NCBI RefSeq assembly: GCF_005938105.1
Contig: NZ_VCPE01000009.1
Coordinates: 62,001 to 126,000 of the forward strand
Direction: 5' to 3'
DNA length: 64,000 nucleotides
From: Brucella haematophila
Lineage (GTDB): Bacteria > Pseudomonadota > Alphaproteobacteria > Rhizobiales > Rhizobiaceae
Part shown: positions 44,149 through 55,084 of the stretch, in pieces
How the letters are laid out: every line of letters starts with the position of its first letter
Numbering within the stretch: the first letter of the stretch is position 1
The notes under the pieces: generated by a model
Told to the model about the DNA's origin: nothing
The model's input: only the letters and a program-made list of their open reading frames with translations
Databases searched by the model: none
Position numbers and translations under genes: made by a program

Positions 44149-44406
44149 CTATTGCAGAATACGTGCAGGAAGGAAGGCGCCAGCTTCGATCTGCTCGCGC
44201 ATCTTTTCGAGCAGTTCGAGCGCGCAATCGTCGCCTGCCTCACGGATAAGTTCCGTCAGCGCAGTTGTGAACGCGGCTTCTGCGAGAATTTCAGGCTCGA
44301 TGCCTTCGGAAATACCGTCCGCCCAGGCCTCGTTCTGATATTCGATTGCCACGAGTTTCTTCTCGCGTGCGATCATCTCGTCCAGATCGGTCGGTGCATG
44401 TTCCAT
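44149..44406 (-). CDS. Conserved small hypothetical protein, 85 aa
   Basis: Start at ATG 44406 is supported by AGGATG 6-7 nt upstream; ATG 44415 in frame is an alternative. It begins MEHAPTDLDEMIAREKKLVA and is acidic and helical (ILAEAAFTTALTELIREAGD), with no signal peptide. The similar codon use to its neighbours suggests a real cytoplasmic protein. No family is recognised. It lies upstream of the secreted protein on the same strand. Confidence 0.6.
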   Translation of the reverse strand: MEHAPTDLDEMIAREKKLVAIEYQNEAWADGISEGIEPEILAEAAFTTALTELIREAGDDCALELLEKMREQIEAGAFLPARILQ

Positions 44407-44572
44407 AGACTTCATCCTGGCTTTCGCCTTTCTGCCGTTTTGCGGATGTCTCACCGTGTTCCGGGAGCTCGATCCATTTGCGGCCTGCCTGCCTTCTTAA
44501 GACAGTGTTAACAGATTATAACGGATTTGAACGAGACTATTGTCCGCAATCCGCACAAGAGTGAATGATTGG

Positions 44573-44935
44573 TTAATTTCCATAGCGCGAGATGATCTCG
44601 TTCGACAAGCCTTCACCTTCCTTCATGTAGCGGTCTATCGCCGCAAGGGCGGAAGGAGTGCAGCGGGTATAATTGTCGCTGAAGACACGATATCCGTGGT
44701 TGAAGCTCGAAACGATCCTCACCCTTTCGCCTTCCGATGGCTTCTCGGCGGCGATAATCGCATCCATGCGGTCGCGCCATTCGCTGCCTGCTTCTCCGCA
44801 TAGATTGCGCAGATAGTGCAGCGACCCGAGAACCTCGGCAAGCCGCAACATCTTGCCCTCATAAGGCGCATCCTGCGCAAAAGCCGGATTGGCTGCGCCT
44901 GCCCACATGAACAATGCGAACCGGAACAGTTTCAT
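44573..44935 (-). CDS. TIGR02301-type secreted protein
   Basis: 120 aa from ATG 44935 (the frame opens at a TTG three codons earlier). A signal peptide ends NPAFA about residue 20. The mature part holds LGSLHYLRNLCGEAGSEWRD, DAIIAAEKPSEGERVRIVSS and FNHGYRVFSDNYTRCTPSA, with two cysteines that may pair. This set of motifs matches the TIGR02301 family found in Rhizobiales; the role is not known. Confidence 0.8.
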   Translation of the reverse strand: MKLFRFALFMWAGAANPAFAQDAPYEGKMLRLAEVLGSLHYLRNLCGEAGSEWRDRMDAIIAAEKPSEGERVRIVSSFNHGYRVFSDNYTRCTPSALAAIDRYMKEGEGLSNEIISRYGN

Positions 44936-45034
44936 GCCTTTCAATCGGAAACCCTCTCACATGAAATGCACTTGTTGCGTGAAATAGGGGCTGCTTCAAG
45001 GCAGATTGTCAAATAGGTTTAATCGCCAATAGGT

Positions 45035-45478
45035 TTAATATCCCAAGCCATCTTCACGTTGCGCGACAGAGCGGGCCACGTCGAGCGTGCTGTCCGTCAC
45101 ACGCGCTTGCACCATTTCCTCAATCGTCAGCCAGTGGATCGCCGCAGCGTCATCGCCGGGCTGCTCGCAGCCTGAAATATTCAGCGCGCGAAAGACGGAG
45201 AGGAAATAGCTCTTTTCATAAGCCTTGCCTTCCAGCGCCAAATCCACGGTGATGACATGGGAGAGGGCGCTGACGTCCAGCGCGGTTTCTTCCTTCAGCT
45301 CGCGAATGGCAGCCTGTTCCGGCGTTTCACCTGCTTCGATGCCCCCGCCTGGAAACGCCAGCCAGCCTTTCCATGGCTCCTTGCCGCGCTCAACCAGCAG
45401 AAAGCGGCTTTCGCGGCGGCAGATCAGCGAAACGCCGTGAACATGAAGCGGAACGGGAATGACGGGGATCGTAGGCAT
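45035..45478 (-). CDS. NUDIX hydrolase
   Basis: 147 aa from ATG 45478 (MPTIPVIPVPLHVHGVSLIC). The Nudix box reads GGGIEAGETPEQAAIRELKE followed by ET, which keeps the catalytic REL.EE core. The enzyme should hydrolyse a nucleoside diphosphate linked to another group; substrate unknown. An extension to 45589 in frame is rejected because it would run into the divergent HMCES gene's promoter without a site. Confidence 0.88.
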   Translation of the reverse strand: MPTIPVIPVPLHVHGVSLICRRESRFLLVERGKEPWKGWLAFPGGGIEAGETPEQAAIRELKEETALDVSALSHVITVDLALEGKAYEKSYFLSVFRALNISGCEQPGDDAAAIHWLTIEEMVQARVTDSTLDVARSVAQREDGLGY

Positions 45479-45561
45479 GGAATAGCTATGATCGGCTTGC
45501 AGCGATTTGGCAATCGCAAACCGGTCTTGACCGCCCGCACAAAAACCTGAACATGGCCGCC

Positions 45562-46341
45562 ATGTGCGGACGCTTTTCATTGACGGCAAGCCGGGAAGAA
45601 CTCGAGACCTTTCTGGCTGCCATGATTACGGAGGACTTTCCTCCTCGCTATAACATTGCCCCGACCCAGCCGATCCTCACCATTGTGGCGGGCGAAACAC
45701 CGCCTGTAGGCAGTAACCGCCCGGATCGGGTAGGTACACTGGTGCGCTGGGGTTTCGTGCCATCCTGGGTGAAAGACCCGAATGACTGGCCCATGATGTT
45801 CAACATCCGCTCGGAAACAGCTGCCGAAAAGAACTCGTTTCGCGCTGCGCTGAACCATCGACGCGCGCTTGTTCCGGCTTCCGGTTTTTACGAATGGCGT
45901 CGCGAGGGGAAGAACAAGGCGCAAGCCTATTGGGTGCGCCCGCGCAATGGCGGTGTGGTGGCCTTTGGCGCACTGATTGAAACCTGGAGCAGTTCTGACG
46001 GATCGCAGATCGATACGGGCGGCATATTGACGACAAGCGCCAATGCGCTGCTGCGTCCTATCCACGAGCGTATGCCGGTGGTGGTACAGCCGAAGGACTT
46101 TGCGCGCTGGCTGAACTGCAAGCGTTACTTGCCGCGCGAAGTGGCCGATATCATGCGGCCAGTGCAGGAGGATTTTTTTGAGGCGATACCCGTCTCGGAC
46201 AAGGTCAACAAGGTGAGTAACGCAACGCCAGACCTGCAATTGCGCGTCGAAGAAACGACCGAAACGCAGAAAACGCCACAAAAGCGCAAGGGTAAAACCG
46301 AACCGGATGACAGTTCTGGCGGTCAGCTTTCAATGTTCTGA
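45562..46341 (+). CDS. HMCES/YedK-type SOS-associated peptidase
   Basis: 259 aa. The start must be ATG 45562 because the next codon is Cys: C2 becomes N-terminal after Met removal and forms a thiazolidine with abasic DNA. MCGRFSLTASREE, PPRYNIAPTQ, SGFYEW (E111) and IHERMPV (H168) are all present. The protein shields abasic sites in single-stranded DNA by a reversible crosslink. The two codons before this start are ATG GCC, a decoy upstream ATG at 45553. It is divergent from the NUDIX gene. Confidence 0.94.
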   Translation: MCGRFSLTASREELETFLAAMITEDFPPRYNIAPTQPILTIVAGETPPVGSNRPDRVGTLVRWGFVPSWVKDPNDWPMMFNIRSETAAEKNSFRAALNHRRALVPASGFYEWRREGKNKAQAYWVRPRNGGVVAFGALIETWSSSDGSQIDTGGILTTSANALLRPIHERMPVVVQPKDFARWLNCKRYLPREVADIMRPVQEDFFEAIPVSDKVNKVSNATPDLQLRVEETTETQKTPQKRKGKTEPDDSSGGQLSMF

Positions 46342-46373
46342 CCGCATGCGCGATTTATACCGGTTGATGCCGC

Positions 46374-46544
46374 TTACTTGGCGAATTTTTTGGCGGCCAG
46401 AATCGAATGACGACGATTGTCGTTGCGGCCTGCGCTGCTGCGCTTTGCGGCCGTCATCAAGGCGGCGACGAGCGCTGCGGGGCCAATTTCACGATATTTG
46501 TCGACCAGACGGTCCTGACGTGGTTGCAGTTCACTCTTAGACAT
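46374..46544 (-). CDS. Small conserved hypothetical protein, 56 aa
   Basis: ATG 46544 is preceded by AAGGAAG with 7-nt spacing, better than the upstream frame start. The protein begins MSKSELQPRQDRLVDKYREI, then GPAALVAALMTAAKRSSAG and a basic tail (RNDNRRHSILAAKKFAK). It has no membrane segment and is helical and basic, suggesting RNA, DNA or ribosome contact. It is convergent with the HMCES gene. No family name is recognised. Confidence 0.65.
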   Translation of the reverse strand: MSKSELQPRQDRLVDKYREIGPAALVAALMTAAKRSSAGRNDNRRHSILAAKKFAK

Positions 46545-46759
46545 TTTTACTTCCTTTCCCCGAAGCGTCCAGTTTCGAATGCTTTCGAAACCAACCGATC
46601 TGCGGTTACGCCTAAGCAATCCATACTCACTATTTTGTGATGGATTGAGACCGAATGAAGGCTGTTTGGGGCCGGTTTTGCGGTATTCCGGTTAATGCCC
46701 GTCAAGGATTGTCCGGGTTGCAGAAATGCAACATTTCGGCAGATGCTATGAAGTGAGAC

Positions 46760-47149
46760 CTAGGTAGACGGCAGTTCGAAGCCGTTCGGCAGGGAAATCC
46801 AGATGACGGTTTGCGCTTCGGGGGAGTGACGCGACAGGTGACCTTTGCCGTGCGTATCCGCAACCAGCACAAAGCTGCCAGCCGGAACACGGCGGATTTC
46901 TCCATCGCTCGTTTCATATTCCACCGAACCGTCCAGCCTGACGGTCAATACTGGCTCAGGCACGGTATGCCACGCCACGGGCCGCATTCCTGCCGGGATA
47001 TGGGTGAGGCGGACGCGTGATGCTGGATAGCTGGCCGTTACGTCGAATGGCACGGCGTCGGGATGCACCGCCCTTTTCGTCGTCGGCAATTCGATTTCAT
47101 CGAAATGCGATTCTCCATCCGCAGAGGCATAGATGCGCAGGCATTTCAT
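46760..47149 (-). CDS. Cupin-domain protein
   Basis: 129 aa. The cupin core is visible as MRPVAWHTVPEPVLTVRLDG (motif 1, with the His) and GEIRRVPAGSFVLVADTHGK (motif 2, with the His). The N-terminus MKCLRIYASADGESHFDEIE is shared with cupin-like proteins annotated only as hypothetical. It may bind a metal; the reaction is unknown. A 381-bp gap without features separates it from cysS. Confidence 0.8.
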   Translation of the reverse strand: MKCLRIYASADGESHFDEIELPTTKRAVHPDAVPFDVTASYPASRVRLTHIPAGMRPVAWHTVPEPVLTVRLDGSVEYETSDGEIRRVPAGSFVLVADTHGKGHLSRHSPEAQTVIWISLPNGFELPST

Positions 47150-47530
47150 AGGGTCCGCTCCGCTGGTTGCTTGTGGTGAAGCTAAACCTCACTACCATCA
47201 TGATATGACCAAACTTCCGGTTCGCGCTCAAGACCCACAAAATGGCGCTCGGCGGAGTTGTGCGCCCTCCCGGCAAAATAATCGGTAACAAGCAAAAGCG
47301 CTTGACTGTGGTTCACGGGATAGGGATAAGTGCAACCATGAAAACGCCGACCACGAACATTTGTATTTGTGCGATCATTATTGGCTAGCAGCCTGCTGGC
47401 CCGGCCGTTTTCGTCTCCCTTCCATAAAACAGGATGATAACGCCCCGGCCAGATGGCTGCGATCCGTCGTGCATTGAATTCACTTGGATTTCGCCGTCTT
47501 TCTGGAATGTTATTTTGGGGAATGGTTACA
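47150..47530. other. Gap between the cupin gene and cysS
   Basis: 381 bp, divergent promoters expected. The cysS frame is open to 47453 but has no ribosome site there. No repeat or conserved leader (such as a T-box) was recognised. Confidence 0.4.
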
Positions 47531-49060
<1,530 letters not shown>

Positions 49061-49099
49061 CGACGATTTAAGCAGCGGTCGTTGATAAGGGAGGACGGC

Positions 49100-49582
49100 A
49101 TGACGCTCGATAACAAGCCGATTTATACCGGTGGCTGCCAATGCGGCGCGGTGCGCTTCCGCATTGACGGTGCGTTGGGCTCGGCTTCCATCTGTCATTG
49201 TCGCATGTGCCAGAAGGCCTTCGGCAATTTCTATGCGCCGCTGGTTTCCGTCGACGAGGCGAAACTGGAATGGACGCGTGGCGAGCCGAAGCGATTTCGC
49301 TCCTCCAACCATGTCCAGCGCGGGTTCTGCCCGGAATGCGGAACCCCGCTGACCTATGAAGCGCCCGATGGCGTTGCGCTCGCCATCGGTGCGTTCGACG
49401 CGCCGGAGGAAGTGGAGCCGACGGTTCAATGGGGGATCGAGAAGCAGCTTCCCTATGTGAGCGGACTTGCAGATCTTCCCGGCTATGCAACCGAACGCGA
49501 TCCGGAGAGCATCGAATTCGTCAGAACGATGATTTCCTATCAGCATCCAGACTACGACACAGATAATTGGCCGCAACGGTAA
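49100..49582 (+). CDS. GFA-family zinc protein (CENP-V/GFA domain)
   Basis: 160 aa from ATG 49100 with GGGAGG upstream; a TTG 18 nt earlier is rejected. Zinc cysteines are arranged as GGCQCGAVRF, SICHCRMCQKAFGNF and GFCPECGTPL, the GFA pattern first seen in glutathione-dependent formaldehyde-activating enzyme. Its real substrate is not known. It lies between cysS and cimA, all in one direction with short gaps. Confidence 0.9.
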   Translation: MTLDNKPIYTGGCQCGAVRFRIDGALGSASICHCRMCQKAFGNFYAPLVSVDEAKLEWTRGEPKRFRSSNHVQRGFCPECGTPLTYEAPDGVALAIGAFDAPEEVEPTVQWGIEKQLPYVSGLADLPGYATERDPESIEFVRTMISYQHPDYDTDNWPQR

Positions 49583-49621
49583 CGTTGGACCAACAGCAGA
49601 CCCACCGACAGGCAGGCACTT

Positions 49622-51235
49622 ATGGCACGCGAACGCATCTACATCTACGACACGACCTTGCGGGACGGACAACAAACCCCCGGCATTGATTTTTCTGTCG
49701 AAGACAAGAAGTCGATTGTCGCGCTGCTTGAAGAATTGGGCGTCGATTATGTCGAAGGTGGTTATCCAGGCGCAAATCCGACCGATACGACTTTCTTCAA
49801 GCGCCGTCAGACGTCGCGGTCCAAGTTCACCGCCTTCGGCATGACGAAACGCGCCGGTATTTCCGCGTCGAACGATCCGGGCCTGTCGAGCCTGTTGCAG
49901 GCTTCAGCCGATGCCGTCTGTTTCGTGGCCAAAAGCTGGGATTATCATGTGCGTCTGGCCCTTGGCTGCACCAATGAGGAAAATCTGGAATCGATCACCG
50001 CGTCGGTGACGGCTGCGCGCATGGCCGGTCGTGAAGCGCTGGTCGATTGCGAACATTTCTTCGACGGCTACAAGGCAAATCCCGATTATGCACTGGAATG
50101 CGCCAAGGCGGCTTACACCGCGGGCGCACGCTGGGTCGTGCTGTGCGACACCAATGGCGGCACGCAGCCGCATGAAATTGCGGAAATCGTCAATGCGGTG
50201 AAGGCGTTGGTGCCCGGCGAGAGCCTCGGCATCCACGCCCATAACGATACCGAACAGGCTGTTGCGGTTTCACTCGCCGCCATCGATGCCGGTGTGCGAC
50301 ATGTGCAGGGCACACTGAACGGCATTGGCGAACGCTGCGGCAATGCCAATCTGGTTTCGCTGATCCCGACGCTGCTGCTCAAGCCCTATTGGTCCGAGCG
50401 TTTCGAACTGGGCATCAAGCCAGCCTCGCTGAAGGCAATCACCCGCATCTCACGCGCCTTCGACGACATTTTGAACCGTCCGCCGACCGAGCAGGCACCT
50501 TATACCGGTACATCGGCTTTTGCCACGAAAGCGGGCATTCACGCTTCGGCCTTGCTCAAGGAACCGCAGACCTATGAACATGTGCCGCCGGAAACGGTTG
50601 GCAACAGCCGTCGCGTCATGGTTTCGGATCAGGGCGGCAAGTCGAATTTCATCGCCGAGCTGGAGCGCCGCGGCATTCGTGTCGCCAAGGATGATGTACG
50701 CCTCGATACGTTGATTACGCTGGTGAAGGAGCGGGAAGCCGAGGGCTATGCCTATGAGGGCGCGGATGCGAGTTTCGAGCTTCTGGCGCGCAACATGCTC
50801 AATCCGCAGCCGGAATTCTTCAAGGTCGACTCGTTCCGGTGTCTCGTTGAACGCCGGTTCGATGCCAACGGCATGCTGAAGACGGTGTCGGAAGCGGTGG
50901 TCAAGGTGGAAGTCGATGGCGAAGTGCGCATGTCCGTCGCCGAAGGCCACGGCCCTGTCAACGCGCTTGATATTGCACTGCGCAAGGATCTCGGGCGCTT
51001 TCAGGCGGAAATCGAAGACCTTGAACTGGTGGACTTCAAGGTGCGTATCCTCAATGGCGGTACGGCGGCCATCACCCGCGTGCTGATCGAATCCGGCGAT
51101 GTGACCGGTGCCCGCTGGCGCACGGTCGGGGTTTCGGACAATATCATTGATGCATCGTTTCAGGCTTTGATGGATTCCGTGAATTTCAAGCTCATGAAAA
51201 ACCGCTCCATGGCGGGGCTTGCCGCTGCGGAATAG
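49622..51235 (+). CDS. cimA: (R)-citramalate synthase
   Basis: 537 aa. The HMGL-like TIM barrel has DTTLRDGQQTPG, ALVDCEHFFDGYKANP, LCDTNGGTQPHEI and HAHNDTEQAVA (metal site), and the C-terminal LeuA-dimerisation domain (ADASFELLARNM onward, VEVDGEVRMSVAEGHGPVNA) senses isoleucine. It joins pyruvate and acetyl-CoA to citramalate, a threonine-independent route to 2-ketobutyrate for isoleucine. Distinguished from LeuA by its extended length and RDGQQTPGIDFS. Confidence 0.93.
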   Translation: MARERIYIYDTTLRDGQQTPGIDFSVEDKKSIVALLEELGVDYVEGGYPGANPTDTTFFKRRQTSRSKFTAFGMTKRAGISASNDPGLSSLLQASADAVCFVAKSWDYHVRLALGCTNEENLESITASVTAARMAGREALVDCEHFFDGYKANPDYALECAKAAYTAGARWVVLCDTNGGTQPHEIAEIVNAVKALVPGESLGIHAHNDTEQAVAVSLAAIDAGVRHVQGTLNGIGERCGNANLVSLIPTLLLKPYWSERFELGIKPASLKAITRISRAFDDILNRPPTEQAPYTGTSAFATKAGIHASALLKEPQTYEHVPPETVGNSRRVMVSDQGGKSNFIAELERRGIRVAKDDVRLDTLITLVKEREAEGYAYEGADASFELLARNMLNPQPEFFKVDSFRCLVERRFDANGMLKTVSEAVVKVEVDGEVRMSVAEGHGPVNALDIALRKDLGRFQAEIEDLELVDFKVRILNGGTAAITRVLIESGDVTGARWRTVGVSDNIIDASFQALMDSVNFKLMKNRSMAGLAAAE

Positions 51236-51378
51236 TGCTCATTATTCACCAGAATTGATGCTTCAATCATTTTAATTGAATGGATTTTATGAGTTGAGAG
51301 GCGCATAGCAGTGGCTGATCAAGCCATTTGCTATGCGATTTACTCAAAAGCTGCTGTATTTTCGAGCGGAGAGAGACA

Positions 51379-52299
51379 ATGACCGACCAGACCTTGTCCG
51401 ATGCCCGTCTTTCGGATGGGGCCAAAGGTTTTCTCATGGCGTTCGGCGCTTATGCGCTTTGGGGCGCTTTGCCGTTTTATCTGAAAGCAGTAGCCCATAT
51501 TCCAGCCATGGAAGTCGTGTCTCACCGCGTCATCTGGTCGGTGCCGGTGGCCCTGCTGCTGCTGGTGGCGCTGGGGCAGTTCAAGGATATTTTGAATGCT
51601 GTCCGTCAACCGCGCATGCTTGCGATGGCGGGTTTGACTGCTGCGCTGATCACGATCAACTGGACAATCTATGTCTGGGCAGTCGCGCATGATCAGGTCA
51701 TGGGCGCGGCACTCGGCTATTATATCAATCCGCTGTTCAATGTGGTGCTCGGCGGCCTGTTCCTCGGCGAACGGCTGAGCAAGGTCCAGTATGTTGCCGT
51801 CGGCTTTGCGGCGGCTGCCGTCCTGCTGCTCACCTTCAATGCCGGTGGATTGCCATGGGTGTCGCTGGCTCTGCCGGTATCCTTCGGTCTCTACGGGTTC
51901 TTCCGCAAGTCACTGCCGATGCCGCCTTTGCAGGGCTTCACGCTTGAAGTGCTGATCCTGTGCGTTCCGGCGCTCGCTTATCTGGCCTTCCTGAGTTCGC
52001 AAGGGCAGGGTCATTTCTTTGCCGGACCGGTTTCGAATATCTGGCTTCTGATGCTTGCCGGGCCGTTCACCGCCATCCCGCTGATCCTCTACGCGGGCGG
52101 CGCTAAGCTGCTGCGCTACACAACGCTCGGGCTGATGCAGTATATGACGCCCACCATGTTGTTTTTCTTTGCGATTTTCATCTTCAACGAGCCGTTTTCG
52201 ACCGTACAGCTTGCCGCTTTCGTGCTGATTTGGGCAGGGCTCGCGCTCTATAGCTGGTCGACATTTTCGCAGCATCGTCGCAATCGGGCACGTGCCTGA
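51379..52299 (+). CDS. rarD: RarD/EamA-family transporter
   Basis: 306 aa from ATG 51379 with GGAGAG upstream; a longer frame to 51328 lacks a site. Ten transmembrane helices are predicted from hydrophobicity. RarD features are FGAYALWGALPFYLKAVAHI, INWTIYVWAVAHDQVMGAAL and GYYINPLFNVVLGGLFLGER in the first EamA repeat and TTLGLMQYMTPTMLFFFAIF in the second. The name comes from chloramphenicol sensitivity; the true substrate is probably a metabolite. A terminator follows. Confidence 0.92.
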   Translation: MTDQTLSDARLSDGAKGFLMAFGAYALWGALPFYLKAVAHIPAMEVVSHRVIWSVPVALLLLVALGQFKDILNAVRQPRMLAMAGLTAALITINWTIYVWAVAHDQVMGAALGYYINPLFNVVLGGLFLGERLSKVQYVAVGFAAAAVLLLTFNAGGLPWVSLALPVSFGLYGFFRKSLPMPPLQGFTLEVLILCVPALAYLAFLSSQGQGHFFAGPVSNIWLLMLAGPFTAIPLILYAGGAKLLRYTTLGLMQYMTPTMLFFFAIFIFNEPFSTVQLAAFVLIWAGLALYSWSTFSQHRRNRARA

Positions 52300-52327
52300 T
52301 AGGTAAATCGTAAATAATTTGTGATTC

Positions 52328-52362
52328 ACCTCCGGTGGATAACCCGCCGGAGGTCTTATTTT
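52328..52362 (+). terminator. Intrinsic terminator of rarD
   Basis: ACCTCCGG and CCGGAGGT form an 8-bp stem with an 11-nt loop, followed by CTTATTTT, 29 nt past the stop. Confidence 0.8.
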
Positions 52363-52421
52363 AGCCGCTGTGTCAGCATCACTTCCGCCAATATTTATGA
52401 AGAACCTAGAGAATTGTCGGA

Positions 52422-54245
52422 ATGGCCCCCAGGGCAGGATACTCCCATCGCAAGCGTGCGGTTGTGGCAACGGCCCCATCTGGGTCAAGTTTCGCATCCG
52501 CCGGCGCAAATTTGAAGACGGAACCACTCTCGCACCGTAGCCTTGGGCCGGTGCGCTGGGTTCGTTTTTCCTTGCGTACGCATCTGCGGTTCTGTCTGGC
52601 GCTGGCTTCTGCCACCGTCATTGCTGGTGGCGGATTGTTGCTGGTGACCGGCGGGCTTGTGCGCCACGGCCATGCCGCGCAACCGGCTTTTGCCAGTCCG
52701 ACAGCATTGGTCCGTCAGCAACATGCCGCCGCCAAAGATGCGCGGCTTGTACCTGCTGTGAACAACGATATGAGCCATCGTGTGTCGCGCCGCATCGATA
52801 TCGCAGAAGGCGTCGAGGATGGTGATCCACGCCTTTACACCTACCAGCATGTGGTGCTGGACGTGAAAGGCCGCGATACCAGACGACCTGCCATCGACGA
52901 TGCGATGGATGGGACGACACTGGCGGCGAAATCTACTGCTGTGGGCGAACCCGCGCAGTCGCTTTCCGAGCTGGAGCGAGGCGTTCCGGTCAATGTCAGC
53001 CTTGCCAAGCCCGCCGCTCATGAAAAGGCAGATGTGCACGAAATTATCGTCGCGCCGCAATCACGCGAACGCATAGAAGCGCTTCTGCAAGCAGCCGGTA
53101 TTGCGGCTGAAGACAGTCAAAGGCTTGAAGAAGCACTGGCCCGTACTGAATTGCTGCCCGGCGACAATCTGGAATTGCTGGTTGATAAGAAAGACGGTAG
53201 CGATGCCGCTGCCCATGTGTCGCTCGCCCGCTTCAACCACGGGAATGCCAACAAGGCTGTCTATGGACGGGCGGATGATGGTGTGTTTCACGCCACCGGT
53301 AATGAGCGCCTGTTCGCGCGTCTGTCCCGCGATGCGATGCTGAGCGCTTATCATCCGTCGGCTCCCGCTGCCAGCAGTGATGGCAGCATCGAAACAAGGC
53401 TGGTTCAGGCTGGCGCACCGCGCGATATCGTGCGCGATGTCGAGAAGCTTGCCGAGCAGAACGGCGTCGTGCTGGAAAAAGGCGCCAATGCTCCTGATCT
53501 GATCGACCTGCTTTTCAGGAAAAGCTCGGAGACGGACCCTGAGCTGGTATTCGTGGAATTCACCACAAATGGCAAAAGCAAGCGCCTCTACCGTCACGAA
53601 GGTAAGGGCGGTGCCACGGACTATTTCAACGAGGATGGCTCCTCGATGACCAAATATCTGATGCACAAGCCTTTGCCGAATGGACGTCTCAATGACGGCT
53701 TTGGTTGGCGTATCCACCCGGTTCTGCATGTCCGCAAGCACCACAACGGTGTCGATTACGACGCGCCGATCGGCTCACCGATCGTGGCTGCGGGCGACGG
53801 CGTGGTCGAGGTGATCTCGTCTGAAAAGGGATATGGCAAATATGTCCGTATTCGCCATCAGGGCGGATACAGCACTACCTATGCGCATCTTTCATCAGCC
53901 AAAGCGGGGCTGCGCATTGGCCAGCATGTGAAGCAGGGCGAAGTCATCGCCTATGTCGGCTCAACCGGCTATTCGACAGGCCCGCATCTCTATTACGAGT
54001 TGAAGGTCGGCGATCAGTATGTCGATCCGCTGACTGCCCGCCTTAATGCCGGTGAAAAGCTCTCCGGTTCGTCATTGTCGAGTTTCCGCGAGGAAATCGA
54101 CCATGTCGGTCAGATCGTCGATGAAATGGCACTGCCTATCCTGAAAGATGGCTCAGACGCCAAGGATAAAGCTGAGCCGCATGATCGGCTTGGTGGCCAT
54201 CAGGGGGCAGGCCCGGCTGGTGGTGGCCACGGCGGCCGCCACTGA
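52422..54245 (+). CDS. M23-family peptidase-like protein with an altered zinc motif
   Basis: 607 aa. A basic N-terminus and one transmembrane helix (about residues 55-80) anchor a large periplasmic part (residues 85-430, with a SLSELERGVPVNVS segment) ahead of a C-terminal LytM/M23 domain. That domain has KHHNGVDYDAP (H441-x3-D445) and YSTTYAHLSS (H489), but the usual H-x-H reads H522-L-Y524, so one zinc-ligand His is Tyr. It may be a catalytically weakened LytM factor that regulates amidases, or it may tolerate Tyr. The tail is Gly/His-rich. Confidence 0.88.
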   Translation: MAPRAGYSHRKRAVVATAPSGSSFASAGANLKTEPLSHRSLGPVRWVRFSLRTHLRFCLALASATVIAGGGLLLVTGGLVRHGHAAQPAFASPTALVRQQHAAAKDARLVPAVNNDMSHRVSRRIDIAEGVEDGDPRLYTYQHVVLDVKGRDTRRPAIDDAMDGTTLAAKSTAVGEPAQSLSELERGVPVNVSLAKPAAHEKADVHEIIVAPQSRERIEALLQAAGIAAEDSQRLEEALARTELLPGDNLELLVDKKDGSDAAAHVSLARFNHGNANKAVYGRADDGVFHATGNERLFARLSRDAMLSAYHPSAPAASSDGSIETRLVQAGAPRDIVRDVEKLAEQNGVVLEKGANAPDLIDLLFRKSSETDPELVFVEFTTNGKSKRLYRHEGKGGATDYFNEDGSSMTKYLMHKPLPNGRLNDGFGWRIHPVLHVRKHHNGVDYDAPIGSPIVAAGDGVVEVISSEKGYGKYVRIRHQGGYSTTYAHLSSAKAGLRIGQHVKQGEVIAYVGSTGYSTGPHLYYELKVGDQYVDPLTARLNAGEKLSGSSLSSFREEIDHVGQIVDEMALPILKDGSDAKDKAEPHDRLGGHQGAGPAGGGHGGRH

Positions 54246-54253
54246 GCCGACGA

Positions 54254-55084
54254 TTACGGACGATAGGCATTCGCCAGAGCGACAAATTCTTCGACGCTCA
54301 GCGTCTCGGCGCGGCGTGTTCCGTCAATGCCGGTCTTTTCAAGAAGGGCAGCGCCGCCGATTGGCTTCAGGCTTTGGCGCAGCATTTTCCGCCTTTGGCC
54401 GAAAGCAGCCTGGGTCACCTGACCGAGCGCCGCAGCATTGCAGGGCAGCGGATTTTCCAACGGTACGATGTGAACCACCGATGACATGACTTTCGGTGGC
54501 GGCGTAAAGGCCTGCGGCGGCACGTCGAAAGCGATTTTCGATTTTGTTCGCCAGCCTGCAAGCACGCCGAGCCGGCCATAATGATCACTGTCAGGCGCTG
54601 CCACGATGCGCTCTGCCACTTCGCGCTGGAACATCAGCGTCATCGAAGAATAGAAGGGCGGCCATGGCTCAGACAGAAGCCAGTTCAGCAGCAATTGCGT
54701 GCCGACATTATAGGGCAGATTGGCGACGATCCGTGGCTTTGGCCCGTCGGGAAACAGTGTCTTGAAATCCTGCTCCAGCGCATCGCCGGAAATGATCCGC
54801 AGGCGGCCTGGATAATGCGCCTCAATCTCCGCCAGTGCCTCAAGGCAGCGTTCGTCGCGCTCGATTGCTGTTACATAGGCGCCTTGCGCCAGAAGGGCGC
54901 GGGTCAGCCCGCCGGGGCCGGGACCAACCTCGATGACGGGCTGGTCTTTGAGGTCACCTGCCTGACGAGCGATCTTGGACGTCAGATTGAGATCGAACAG
55001 AAAATTCTGCCCGAGCGACTTCTTCGGCATCAGATCATGCCGTTCGAGGACTTCGCGGAGCGGGGGCAGATTGTCGATGCTCAT
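54254..55084 (-). CDS. rsmA: 16S rRNA dimethyladenosine transferase
   Basis: 276 aa. It dimethylates two adjacent adenosines near the 3' end of 16S r[21 protein letters not shown] opens the family fold, [16 protein letters not shown] is the SAM site, and [14 protein letters not shown] is the catalytic NLPY motif. Its ATG overlaps the pdxA stop by 4 nt, making it the last gene of the lptF...pdxA run. It is convergent with the M23 gene, with an 8-nt gap and no terminator. Confidence 0.96.
   Translation of the reverse strand: MSIDNLPPLREVLERHDLMPKKSLGQNFLFDLNLTSKIARQAGDLKDQPVIEVGPGPGGLTRALLAQGAYVTAIERDERCLEALAEIEAHYPGRLRIISGDALEQDFKTLFPDGPKPRIVANLPYNVGTQLLLNWLLSEPWPPFYSSMTLMFQREVAERIVAAPDSDHYGRLGVLAGWRTKSKIAFDVPPQAFTPPPKVMSSVVHIVPLENPLPCNAAALGQVTQAAFGQRRKMLRQSLKPIGGAALLEKTGIDGTRRAETLSVEEFVALANAYRP

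Noticed and set aside
45553-45561. Three-codon longer start of the HMCES/YedK gene
   Set aside because: The catalytic Cys must be residue 2, which only the ATG at 45562 provides.
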